Origin: Kuafuiihalomonas phototrophica
GTDB lineage: Bacteria; Myxococcota; Kuafuiibacteriia; Kuafuiibacteriales; Kuafuiibacteriaceae
NCBI GenBank assembly: GCA_031800475.1
Contig: DAPKRQ010000199.1
Location: 1 to 19,785 of the forward strand
Direction of reading: 5' to 3'
DNA: 19,785 nucleotides
This document shows positions 7,712 to 14,843 of this stretch, piece after piece. Positions within the stretch are counted from its first letter, which is position 1. Each line of letters opens with the position of its first letter. The notes beneath the pieces were generated by a model. It was not told the origin of the DNA and made no database searches. It was given only the letters and a program-made list of their open reading frames with translations. The position numbers were made by a program, and so were the translations under genes.

Positions 7712-8259
7712 TCGCCCAGCACGGACTCGACCCACTTGGCGGCGTACCAGGTGTCCCAGTCTCGGGGACCGACGATGTACCCCAGGACGCGGCCGTCTCG
7801 GACCACGAAGGTCTCCGGAAACTTGCGGGTGCCCCAACGGGCTGCCAGCTCACCCTCTCGGTCCAGGACCACCCGAAACGGGGGCTCTTCGCCCCAAAAA
7901 GACCGGACCGGCTCCCAGCTGTCGTCGGCGCTCACCGCCACGAACTCGAAGTCCGGATGCTCGCGAAAGCGCTCCACGAACCGGGTCAACGAGGGCATTT
8001 CCTCGATGCACGGCGGACACCAGGTGGCCCAGAAATTCACCATCACGACCTTGTTGCCGGCGGAGGACAGTCTCCACCGGTCGCCGTCCCACGCCGGCAG
8101 CTCGAAGTCCGGGGGCGAGTCGGGACCCGGTTTCACCTCCAGCAGCCGGGCCGCCAGCTCGCCCTCGCCCCGCTGCCAGCGCACCACGCCCCAGGCCACG
8201 CAGGCGAGCACCGCCACCAGGGACAGCCCTGCCACTGCCGCACGCCAAACCATGGACAT
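7705..8259 (-). CDS. Membrane-anchored TlpA/ResA-like thioredoxin
   Basis: The product is 184 residues. An N-terminal hydrophobic segment (about 6-26, AAVAGLSLVAVLACVAW) acts as an anchor or uncleaved signal and places the rest in the periplasm. The thioredoxin fold carries the active site WATWCPPC (Cys81, Cys84) and a KFPETF cis-proline loop. The surrounding FWATWCPPCIEEMPSL is typical of TlpA/ResA thiol-disulfide reductases that reduce periplasmic disulfides, for example in cytochrome c maturation. No cytochrome genes are nearby, so the target is unknown. I chose ATG 8259, with a second ATG at 8253, because it opens directly before the signal-anchor. The longer reading frame upstream would overlap the divergent DUF4388 gene. 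Cys20 in the hydrophobic segment is not in a clear lipobox. Confidence 0.9.
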   Translation of the reverse strand: MSMVWRAAVAGLSLVAVLACVAWGVVRWQRGEGELAARLLEVKPGPDSPPDFELPAWDGDRWRLSSAGNKVVMVNFWATWCPPCIEEMPSLTRFVERFREHPDFEFVAVSADDSWEPVRSFWGEEPPFRVVLDREGELAARWGTRKFPETFVVRDGRVLGYIVGPRDWDTWYAAKWVESVLGDG

Positions 8260-8308
8260 CCCAAGCCAGATTGGTGCCCCTCGCACAAGATTGGAGTACC
8301 TTCCGCGG

Positions 8309-9406
8309 GTGGCGCAGCTGCAGGGTTCGCTGTCCGTGATGCCCTTGGCCGACCTGGTGGTCTGGCTGGGCAACCGGCGGATGACCGGGCGCCTCGAGGT
8401 CCGGAACCGCCGGGTGGAGAAGGCTTTCGACCTATCCGAAGGCACCGTGATCCGGGCAGCATCGAACGACCCCCGAGAGTACTTCGGCCAGTTCTTGGTG
8501 CACCTGGGTCTTCTGACCGAGGACCAGCTCCTCCGGGCGTTTCAGACCCAGAGCGAGACCAAGGTCCTGCTCGGGCGAATCCTGGTCATGATCGGCATCG
8601 TACCGGAGGAGCAGGTGATTCAGACCCTTCGGGTGAAGCTCTCCGAGTCCCTGCTCGACATGTTTCGGTGGAACGAAGGCGAGTTCACCTTCGACGACGG
8701 ACCGCCGGAAGAGGCCCGGCCCCAGATCGAGGTGCAGGTGCCCCTGCTCGACATCCACCGGGAGGGCCAGGCCCGCCAACAGATGTGGGAAAGCTACCAA
8801 AGCCTCTTCCCCGACGCCCGGTGGGTCCTGACCGTGCAAGAAGACCGGGTGCCCGAAGGGGCCGGCCCGGACACCTTGGACGGCCGGATCCTGGCGCTCG
8901 CTCGCCACGGGCTTTCGATCGAAGCGATCACCCTCGACCTGCACGCCACGGACTACCAGGTGGCCACCCGCTTGCTCCACCTGCACCAGGTCGGGGCCAT
9001 CGCGCCCCGGGAGCCCTCGCATACCCTGCTTCCCCTGCGGGCGGACGACGCGGTTTCCCACCTGGCCCGGGCCCATCGCGCCCTGAAGGACGAACGCTAT
9101 TCCGAGGCGCTGCGGTACCTGGACGAGCTGGGCCCCGAGCACGCTCAAACCCCGGAGGTCTCCGAGTTGCGCCAGCAGCTGCAAGCCCGCGCCACCGCCG
9201 GGCTGGACCGGTCGGCGGTTCCGCGCCTGGTGGCCGATCCCACGTCGGAGCGGCTGCGGCGGCTGTCCGCCAAACAGCGCTACGTCTTGGCGCGGATCGA
9301 CGGAATGCGCGACGTGGACGCGATCATCCAAGTGAGCCCCATGCACGACGAAGAGGCCTTGGAGATCCTGCAGCAGTTTCACGCCGAGCGGCTGATCGAG
9401 GTGTGA
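8309..9406 (+). CDS. DUF4388 (PatA-type) protein with C-terminal helical repeats
   Basis: The product is 365 residues from the chosen GTG start, with GGAG at 8293-8296 upstream. An in-frame TTG at 8291 is an alternative. The N-terminal part (LQGSLSVMPLADLVVWLG, RMTGRLEVRN, then LSEGTVIRAASNDP and EGEFTFDDG) matches the DUF4388 / PatA N-terminal family, common in myxobacteria and cyanobacteria in signalling and gliding or differentiation proteins. The middle (LDGRILALARHGLSIEAITLDL) and the extreme C-terminus (LAKQRYVLARIDG-like, DVDAIIQVSP) look like winged-helix-type segments. A TPR-like helical pair lies between them (LARAHRALKDERYSEALRYLDEL). No membrane segment is present. A role in protein-protein signalling is likely but the partner is unknown. 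It is divergent from the TlpA-like gene across about 50 bases. Confidence 0.85.
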   Translation: MAQLQGSLSVMPLADLVVWLGNRRMTGRLEVRNRRVEKAFDLSEGTVIRAASNDPREYFGQFLVHLGLLTEDQLLRAFQTQSETKVLLGRILVMIGIVPEEQVIQTLRVKLSESLLDMFRWNEGEFTFDDGPPEEARPQIEVQVPLLDIHREGQARQQMWESYQSLFPDARWVLTVQEDRVPEGAGPDTLDGRILALARHGLSIEAITLDLHATDYQVATRLLHLHQVGAIAPREPSHTLLPLRADDAVSHLARAHRALKDERYSEALRYLDELGPEHAQTPEVSELRQQLQARATAGLDRSAVPRLVADPTSERLRRLSAKQRYVLARIDGMRDVDAIIQVSPMHDEEALEILQQFHAERLIEV

Positions 9407-9462
9407 GCTCGGCGCGCCGCCGGCGGCCGGCGTTTTGCCAGCCGACCTGGGCCCGAGCTCAC
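9403..9462. terminator. Nested inverted repeat at convergent junction, both stop codons in the arms
   Basis: GTGAGCTCGG (9403-9412) and CCGAGCTCAC (9453-9462) are perfect 10-base inverted repeats. The stop codon of the DUF4388 gene (9404-9406) and that of the response regulator (9459-9461) lie in the arms. An inner hairpin pairs 9424-9431 with 9437-9444, with one C-A mismatch and a GTTTT loop. The structure is symmetrical enough to terminate transcripts from both sides. It lacks a long T-tract, so termination efficiency is uncertain. Confidence 0.55.
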
Positions 9463-10790
9463 AGGCTCTGATTCGACGCGTCGTAATGGGCCAGGCGCCG
9501 GTACAGCGTGGCCCGGCCCATGCCCAGCAGCTTGGCGGCCTTTTCCACACTGCCGTTGGTGGCCCGCAGCGCGCGCTTGATCGCCCGCCGCTCCACCTCG
9601 CGCATGGGCAGGACCGTGTCGGCCCGGGCGCCCCACAGATCGTCGGTCTCGGACCCGTCCGCGCCCTTCAGGTGGGGGGGCAGGTGTTCGAGGCGGATCT
9701 CGTCCTCGTGGGCGGCCAACAGGCTTCGGTGCACCACGTCCTCCAGCTCTCGGACGTTGCCGGGCCAGTCGTAGGCCACCAATGCCTCCAAAGCCGCCGG
9801 GTGCACGCGCCCCACCCGCCGGTTCGAAAAGGACTGATACTTGTCGAGAAAGTGGGCGGTCAGCGCCGGTATGTCGTCGCGGCGATCGCGAAGGCTCGGC
9901 AACTGAATCGGATGGACCGCCAGTTTGAAGTACAGATCCTCCCGAAAGCGACCCGCTCGCACCGCGGCCAACAGGTCGTGCTGGGTGGCACAGACCAAGC
10001 GCGGATCCGATTCGTCGTCCTGAAGCACCTGAAGCAAGCTGGCCTGCGTCAAGGCGCTCAGGTGGGCCACCTCGTCCAAGAACAGGGTCCCGCCTCGAGC
10101 CTGCTGAAAGCGACCGGACTGACTGCGGTCCGGCGCGCCGAACAGCTCCACCTCGTGCAGGCTTTCGGGCACCGAAGCCAGGTTGATCGCCACGAAAGGC
10201 CCCTCCCGCCGGCAACCGTGCCGGTGGATCGCCCGCGCCACCAGCTCCTTGCCGCTGCCCTTTTCGCCCAGGAGCACCACCGGCACCGAGCTTTCGGCAG
10301 TCCGCTGAATCTGGCGGCGGAGCTCTTGAATGGCCGCGCTGTTCCCTTCGATGTGGCCCGAGCGGGATCGCTCCTGCAGGGCGTCTTGCAGGCTCCGCAC
10401 CGCCAGGGCCAGGCGCCTGCGCTCGAAAGCGCGGGAGACCGCCATCAGGAGCCGATCGCTGTCGAGGGGCTTGGTCACGTAGTCGTAGGCCCCGCTCCTC
10501 AGCGCCGAGGTTCCAGCGTCGGCGTGGCCTCCGGCGGTGACGGCTACGACCGGCAGGTCCTTGTCCCGCAGGTTCAGCTCCCGGAGCACCTCGAGCCCCG
10601 AGATGTCGGCCAGGCCCAGGTCCAACAGCACCACGCCGGTGGCCGAGCCCAAGCCGCGCAGGAAGGGGCGCCCCTCTTCGTGCACGCTCACCGGGTAGCC
10701 CGCCGCCTGCAACCAGCCCCGCATCAGGGACAGAACCATCGGGTCGTCGTCCACGACGGCCACGGATAGAGGGGGCTCGATCGAATCCAT
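9459..10790 (-). CDS. NtrC-type response regulator lacking the GAFTGA loop
   Basis: The product is 443 residues from ATG 10790, chosen because the receiver domain begins at once. The frame extends to ATG 10829 without conserved sequence. The receiver (about 8-120) has Asp14, Asp15, phosphoacceptor Asp57, Thr85 and Lys107. The AAA+ domain (about 145-375) has Walker A GEKGSGKE (175-182), Walker B LFLDE (236-240) and a FRxDLYxxL arginine-finger region. A C-terminal Fis-type helix-turn-helix is at about 402-436 (AAKLLGMGRATLYRRL). Between ELFG (215-218) and GRFQQA the usual L1 loop with GAFTGA is missing: only seven residues, APDRSQS, stand there. The sensor I motif is CATQ instead of AATN. GAFTGA contacts sigma54, so this protein probably cannot activate sigma54 polymerase and may act as a DNA-binding repressor or sigma70 regulator. 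No sensor kinase is in view. Confidence 0.93.
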   Translation of the reverse strand: MDSIEPPLSVAVVDDDPMVLSLMRGWLQAAGYPVSVHEEGRPFLRGLGSATGVVLLDLGLADISGLEVLRELNLRDKDLPVVAVTAGGHADAGTSALRSGAYDYVTKPLDSDRLLMAVSRAFERRRLALAVRSLQDALQERSRSGHIEGNSAAIQELRRQIQRTAESSVPVVLLGEKGSGKELVARAIHRHGCRREGPFVAINLASVPESLHEVELFGAPDRSQSGRFQQARGGTLFLDEVAHLSALTQASLLQVLQDDESDPRLVCATQHDLLAAVRAGRFREDLYFKLAVHPIQLPSLRDRRDDIPALTAHFLDKYQSFSNRRVGRVHPAALEALVAYDWPGNVRELEDVVHRSLLAAHEDEIRLEHLPPHLKGADGSETDDLWGARADTVLPMREVERRAIKRALRATNGSVEKAAKLLGMGRATLYRRLAHYDASNQSL

Positions 10791-10962
10791 CCCGTGGGAC
10801 CTGTTCGGCCACGGGCCCGCTCGCTTCACTTCGAGGAGCGCTCGATACGAGGCCGTTTCAACCGGGTACGGGTGGGACGGCCGCTTGTCTCAAGTTGGGC
10901 TCACCCGCGGGGCGCGACCCCGGCGGATCGGTTCGCGTGCGGAATCGGGCAGGCGGGCCGGC

Positions 10963-12042
10963 TCAGCCGACGATGAAGCGACCGATCAGGTCTCGGGCTT
11001 CCGAGTCGCGCATCTGCCGGGGCGGATGCTTCATCAGATAGGCGGACGGGCCCTCCAGGGGTCCGCCGATGCCGCGGTCGCGGGCCACCTTCGCCAGGCG
11101 GATGGCGTCGATGGCCACCCCCGCGCTGTTCGGCGAGTCCTCGACGCTGAGACGGGCTTCGATGTGCATCGGCACTTCGCCCCACCCGCGCCACTCCATC
11201 CGGAGGAAGCAGACCTTGTTGTCTTTTTGCCAGGCCACGTAGTCCGACGGACCGATGTGGATGTCGGTGGCGGCCAGCCGCTGGTCGAGCTGGGACTGGA
11301 CCGACTCGGTTTTCGAGACCCGCTTCGTCTTGAGCCGGTCTTCCTCGAGCATGTTCAGAAAGTCCGTGTTGCCGCCGGTGTTCAGCTGGTAGGTCCGCTC
11401 CAGCCGGGAGCCGCGGTCGCTGACCAGACGGGCCAACGACCGGTGCACGATGGTTGCGCCCACTTGGCTCTTGATGTCGTCGCCGACGATCGGGACCTTT
11501 TCGTCGATGAATCGCTGGGCCCATTCGGGGTTGGACGCGATGAAGACCGGAATGCAGTTCACGAAGCCGACGCCGGCGTCCAGGCAGCACTGGGCATAAT
11601 GCTTGGCCGCTTGCTCCGAGCCCACCGGCAGATAGCAGACCGCCACTTCGGCGCCGCTGTCCTTCAGGGCCTGGGTCACGTCTGCGGGCTCGGCGTCGGC
11701 CACCCGAAACGCCTGAGCGTCGGGGTAGCGGTTCATGTGCTCTGCCACACCGTCCAGAATCGGGCCCATCTGCACGGTCACGCCGGAGGCCGGCAGCTCC
11801 CGTTGAAACACGGTGGTGTTGTTCGGCTCGGCGAAAATGGCCGTTTCCAAGGGCTGGCCCACCTTGCGCGCGTCCACGTCGAACGCCGCCACGACCTCCA
11901 CGTCCTGCAGGCGGTAGCCACCGATGTCCGTGTGCATCAACCCCGCCGTATCTTCCGGGGCGTGCCGGTAGAACTCCAGTCCCTGAACCAGGGAACTCGC
12001 GCAGTTGCCCACCCCGATGATGGCCAGCTTCACCGTCGTCAT
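10963..12042 (-). CDS. ino1: Myo-inositol-1-phosphate synthase
   Basis: The NAD-dependent enzyme (EC 5.5.1.4) converts glucose 6-phosphate to 1D-myo-inositol 3-phosphate, the entry step to inositol lipids and inositol-containing thiols or osmolytes. It is 359 residues, matching the short actinobacterial/archaeal-type enzymes rather than the roughly 530-residue eukaryotic form. Seen in the sequence are the Rossmann start LAIIGVGNCASSLVQGLEFY, VGDDIKSQVGATI, LNTGGNTDFLNM and GPSDYVAW, all characteristic of the family. No inositol monophosphatase or phosphatidylinositol synthase gene is visible nearby. The ATG at 12042 opens directly at the nucleotide-binding fold. No clear SD is visible, which would fit leaderless or weak initiation. 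It follows exbD after 156 bases that hold a palindrome and a hairpin, so it may have its own promoter. Confidence 0.96.
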   Translation of the reverse strand: MTTVKLAIIGVGNCASSLVQGLEFYRHAPEDTAGLMHTDIGGYRLQDVEVVAAFDVDARKVGQPLETAIFAEPNNTTVFQRELPASGVTVQMGPILDGVAEHMNRYPDAQAFRVADAEPADVTQALKDSGAEVAVCYLPVGSEQAAKHYAQCCLDAGVGFVNCIPVFIASNPEWAQRFIDEKVPIVGDDIKSQVGATIVHRSLARLVSDRGSRLERTYQLNTGGNTDFLNMLEEDRLKTKRVSKTESVQSQLDQRLAATDIHIGPSDYVAWQKDNKVCFLRMEWRGWGEVPMHIEARLSVEDSPNSAGVAIDAIRLAKVARDRGIGGPLEGPSAYLMKHPPRQMRDSEARDLIGRFIVG

Positions 12043-12075
12043 GTCGTGAAGGGGGGCACTATGCGAAGTGAGCCC

Positions 12076-12087
12076 GGTTGCGCAACC
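12076..12087. promoter_or_regulatory. 12-base perfect palindrome upstream of ino1
   Basis: GGTTGCGCAACC is a perfect palindrome centred about 40 bases upstream of the ino1 start codon. Its size and position would suit a dimeric repressor operator. A chance GC-rich palindrome is possible, and nothing here identifies a binding protein. Confidence 0.3.
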
Positions 12088-12089
12088 CG

Positions 12090-12109
12090 CCCGACTTTCT
12101 TTTGTCGGG
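12090..12109. terminator. Hairpin between exbD and ino1
   Basis: CCCGAC (12090-12095) pairs with GTCGGG (12104-12109) around a TTTCTTTT loop. It lies downstream of exbD and upstream of ino1, both transcribed on the minus strand, and directly beside the 12-base palindrome. On that strand no T-run follows the stem, so it could be a weak terminator or a leader hairpin. Confidence 0.35.
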
Positions 12110-12198
12110 GCCCGCCCAGGCCGTCCGGGCCACGAAACCGGGTCGAAACGCTCCCCAGCCGTCCGAATCTCGGCCGAGCTCCCGCGGCGTGCGGGCGC

Positions 12199-12663
12199 TC
12201 ACTGTTCGGGTCGGGTGGCGATGGCCAAGTTGGCCAGACCCGCTTCTCGAGCGGTCTCCATCACCCGCACCACCCGGCGGTGAAAGGCGCGCTCGTCCGC
12301 CTGCACCAGCACCAACCGATCCGGCTTTCGAGCGGCAGCCTGCTCGAGCTGGGTGCGCAGCTCGTCGATGGACAGGTCCTGCCCGTCCAAGATGACGGAC
12401 CCGTCTTCGAGCACGGCGATCAGGAGCTCGTCGGTCAGCTTTTGAACCTGGTCCGACCGAGAACCGGTGGGCAGATTCACGCGAAAGCTGGTTCCCTCCG
12501 CCAGTCCGGCCTGGATGATGTCGGTGCTGGTCGCCATCAAGATCACGAGGAGGACCAGCATGATGTCCACCAAGGGGACGATGTTGATCTCGACGAAGCT
12601 GCCCTGCTCCACCACCTCGGGATCGTCGAGGTTCGGCTGGTCGTTCCGTCCGGGCCCGCCCAC
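12199..12663 (-). CDS. exbD: ExbD/TolR family biopolymer transport protein
   Basis: The product is 154 residues. A short cytoplasmic N-terminus precedes one membrane helix, starting at about residue 29 (IVPLVDIMLVLLVILM). Its Asp33 is the conserved proton-carrying residue. A periplasmic ExbD/TolR domain follows, with LVLVQADERAFHRRVVRVMETAREAGL near the end. With ExbB it forms the ion-driven motor that energises TonB or Tol-type partners. The GTG start has GGAGG at 12672-12676, 8 bases upstream. The exbB stop codon lies only 3 bases before the start, so the two are an operon. ExbD versus TolR cannot be settled from this sequence alone, and no TonB or TolA gene is in the window. Confidence 0.92.
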   Translation of the reverse strand: MGGPGRNDQPNLDDPEVVEQGSFVEINIVPLVDIMLVLLVILMATSTDIIQAGLAEGTSFRVNLPTGSRSDQVQKLTDELLIAVLEDGSVILDGQDLSIDELRTQLEQAAARKPDRLVLVQADERAFHRRVVRVMETAREAGLANLAIATRPEQ

Positions 12664-12666
12664 CGG

Positions 12667-13389
12667 TCACCCCTCCTGCGCGAAGGCGGAGCTTGCGCGG
12701 GCCGCCGGCGCCGAGCCGGAGGCGGCCTCCGAGCCGTTCGAGACCCCTTGGACCAGGGCGTCCCGGTGGGCCTCCAGCTGCTCCAAGAACTCGTCGACCA
12801 CCAGCTTGACCTCGACCGTGGCCCGGTTGCCGCGGGCCTGGAAGTAGTTGAAGAACATCACGGCCACCACGGCCACGAAGATGCCGCCGGCCGTGGCGTA
12901 CAAGGCCTCGGCCACGCCCGTCGCCACCACCGAAAAGCCCCCGGTGCCGGACAGGCCGATGTCCCGAAAGGCCCGGATGATGCCGAGGACCGTACCGAAC
13001 AGGCCGACGAAGGGGGCCAGGGCGCCCACGGTTCCGATGGCCCACAGGCGCCGCTTCATCCACAGCGAAAAGCGCTGGCGCTCCCGCTCGGCGGCGCGCT
13101 GCACCGATTCCTCGGGCCGCGTCACTTTATTGAGGGCGGCGATGAAGATGTCGGCCACCGGCGAGCGGCTCCGCTCGCAGGCGGTCCGGGCGGCGGCCAG
13201 ATCTCCGTGGACCAGCACCTTGCTCACGTTGGCGCCGAGCTCTCGGGCCCGGTCCACCAGCCCCCAAAATGTGAGCCACTGCTCGATGGCCAACGCCAGC
13301 ACCAAGAAGGACCCGGCCAGGATGAAGGCCAGCGACGTGGTCGACACCCCGAAGAGCGCTTCGGCCTGGTCAGGGGACAATTGCTCCAA
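12667..13389 (-). CDS. exbB: ExbB/TolQ/MotA family proton channel protein
   Basis: The product is 240 residues with three membrane helices: about 17-38 (SLAFILAGSFLVLALAIEQW), 114-140 (GALAPFVGLFGTVLGIIRAF) and 155-183 (GVAEALYATAGGIFVAVVAVMF). The last two carry the family's Gly/Thr-rich signature lining the proton path. A cytoplasmic loop between helices 1 and 2 and an Ala/Ser-rich C-terminal tail are present. It works with ExbD directly downstream. The start is TTG at 13389, preceded by GGAGG (13397-13401) with 7-base spacing. The nearby ATG at 13403 is in another frame. The tail is longer and less conserved than in TolQ. Confidence 0.92.
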   Translation of the reverse strand: MEQLSPDQAEALFGVSTTSLAFILAGSFLVLALAIEQWLTFWGLVDRARELGANVSKVLVHGDLAAARTACERSRSPVADIFIAALNKVTRPEESVQRAAERERQRFSLWMKRRLWAIGTVGALAPFVGLFGTVLGIIRAFRDIGLSGTGGFSVVATGVAEALYATAGGIFVAVVAVMFFNYFQARGNRATVEVKLVVDEFLEQLEAHRDALVQGVSNGSEAASGSAPAARASSAFAQEG

Positions 13390-13396
13390 ATCCGCG

Positions 13397-13401
13397 CCTC
13401 C
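13397..13401 (-). promoter_or_regulatory. Shine-Dalgarno GGAGG deciding the TTG start of exbB
   Basis: The minus strand reads GGAGG, then seven bases, then TTG opening the ExbB frame. No in-frame ATG precedes the first membrane helix, and the ATG that overlaps the SD is out of frame. This supports TTG initiation. Confidence 0.65.
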
Positions 13402-13533
13402 ATGTCCGGCGGGTGACGGCCCCGACCCGGCCAGCGGATCGAACCGGAGGACGATCCAAAAGTCGACCGATGGAGCCCAATCGGTCGGGGCGCCCGTTCG
13501 CGCCCAGCCTCGCGGCCGCGAAACCGAAGGGGC

Positions 13534-14727
13534 TCAGTCGCCCTCGAACGCGTCGCGGATCCGGTCGAACAGGCCCCCCCCTCGCTTGCGCTTGCGCTTG
13601 GTTTCGCGACGCCCCGGCCCGCCGGCGGTCACCCGCGGCTCGTGGGGCAGAACCTTTTGGAGCTTTCGCACGGCCTGCTCCTGATCCTTGTCCAGCTTGG
13701 TCGGCACCTCGATCGTCAGGTGCACGATCAGGTCCCCCGACCCGCTGCCGTCGACCTTGGGCATGCCTTCGCCGCGAAGCCGGACCGTGTCGCCGGGCTG
13801 ACTTCCGGGAGGAATTTCGAGCTGCAGGGTGTCGCCGCCCAATTTCGGGACGGTGGCTTCGGTGCCGAGACAGGCGTCGGCGAAACCGAGCACCAGCTCC
13901 GAGTGCAGGTCGGCCCCATCCCGGGCGAAGGTGTCGTGGGGCGCGACCTCGAGGAGCACGTACAGATCACCGGGTGGCCCCCCGTGCAGGCCCGTGTTGC
14001 CTTCGCCGGCCAGGCGCAATCGAAGTCCCGTGTAGATGCCGGGCGGCACACGGACGTCCAGCTTGCGAGGCTCGAGACGGGCGCCTTGGCCGCCGCAGTC
14101 GGGACAGGCGGACTTGGGCACCATGCCGTCCCCGCCGCAGGCCCGGCAGGTGGTGGCCACCATGAACGCGCCCCGTCCTTGCACGATCTGGCCCCGACCT
14201 TCGCAGGCGGGACAGCGCTGCAGTTCGCCGTCCTCGGCACCGGTGCCGTTGCAGGTGGCGCAAGCCGTGTTGCGCTCCAGCTCCACCTGCTGCTCGGTTC
14301 CGGTGGCCGCCTCCTCCAGGCTGACTTCGAGCCGGGCGTGCAGATCCGTGCCGGCCATCGGACGGGGCCCGGAGCGGGGACCTCCCCCGAACCCGCCAAA
14401 GCCTCCGAACGGGCTTTGGCCGCCGAAAAACTCGCTGAAGATGTCTCCGAATTGGGAGAAGATGTCCCCCAGGTCGCCCGAAAACGGGCTGTAGCCCCCG
14501 GACTTGAGCCCGTCGAAGCCGGCCCGGTCGTACAGGGCCCGCTTTTGCGGATCGCTCAACACCTCGTAGGCTTCCGCCGCCTCCTTGAAACGCTCCTCCG
14601 CCTCCCGGTCTCCGGCGTTTCGGTCCGGGTGGTACTTCATGGCCAGCTTTCGATAGGAGACCTTGATCTGGCGGTCGTCGGCGTTCCGGGGAACTCCTAG
14701 TACCTCGTAATAATCCCGCTGGGCCAC
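13534..14727 (-). CDS. dnaJ: Type I DnaJ (Hsp40) co-chaperone
   Basis: The product is 397 residues, slightly above the usual 370-390. The J domain at 1-70 has HPD (33-35), which stimulates DnaK ATPase. A Gly/Phe-rich region covers about 75-125. The zinc-binding domain has four CxxCxGxG modules (Cys156/159, 172/175, 194/197, 208/211). A C-terminal substrate-binding domain follows (LDVRVPPGIYTGLRLRLAGEG, GDLIVHLTIEVP). The tail after about 370 is basic (KRKRKRGGG) and is an unusual addition. The start is GTG at 14727 (VAQRDYYEVLG, initiated with Met), opening the J domain at the usual residue. No dnaK or grpE gene is near. Myxobacterial genomes commonly hold several dnaJ copies, so this may not be the principal one. 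Confidence 0.95.
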   Translation of the reverse strand: MAQRDYYEVLGVPRNADDRQIKVSYRKLAMKYHPDRNAGDREAEERFKEAAEAYEVLSDPQKRALYDRAGFDGLKSGGYSPFSGDLGDIFSQFGDIFSEFFGGQSPFGGFGGFGGGPRSGPRPMAGTDLHARLEVSLEEAATGTEQQVELERNTACATCNGTGAEDGELQRCPACEGRGQIVQGRGAFMVATTCRACGGDGMVPKSACPDCGGQGARLEPRKLDVRVPPGIYTGLRLRLAGEGNTGLHGGPPGDLYVLLEVAPHDTFARDGADLHSELVLGFADACLGTEATVPKLGGDTLQLEIPPGSQPGDTVRLRGEGMPKVDGSGSGDLIVHLTIEVPTKLDKDQEQAVRKLQKVLPHEPRVTAGGPGRRETKRKRKRGGGLFDRIRDAFEGD

Positions 14728-14797
14728 GACGGCCCGGTTCTAGACACCTGCGCCCAGCTGTCAAACCCGGAAGAACGGGCCGGATTTTGGCCGACTG

Positions 14798-14816
14798 GGC
14801 CGGCCTTTTGCCGGCC
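14798..14816. repeat. GC hairpin in the dnaJ/amidohydrolase divergent region
   Basis: GGCCGGC (14798-14804) and GCCGGCC (14810-14816) form a perfect 7-base stem with a CTTTT loop. It lies between two divergent starts (14727 and 14844), so it is not a terminator for either gene. It would fall in one of the leaders or act as a protein site. Confidence 0.4.
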
Positions 14817-14843
14817 GGCGCGGCCTGAGGTAGCTACGGCACG

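Noticed and set aside
5372..7837. 821-codon minus-strand open frame antisense to plsB
   Set aside because: PlsB motifs on the plus strand are unambiguous, and the antisense translation has the compositional bias of a codon-position shadow.
7114..9471. 785-codon plus-strand open frame overlapping plsB, the TlpA-like gene and the DUF4388 gene
   Set aside because: Its product is Pro/Gly/Arg-rich without domains, and it conflicts with three recognised genes.
13510..13521. Perfect palindrome TCGCGGCCGCGA just after the dnaJ stop
   Set aside because: It has no loop or T-run and is the kind of GC palindrome expected by chance in this base composition, so I do not call it a terminator.
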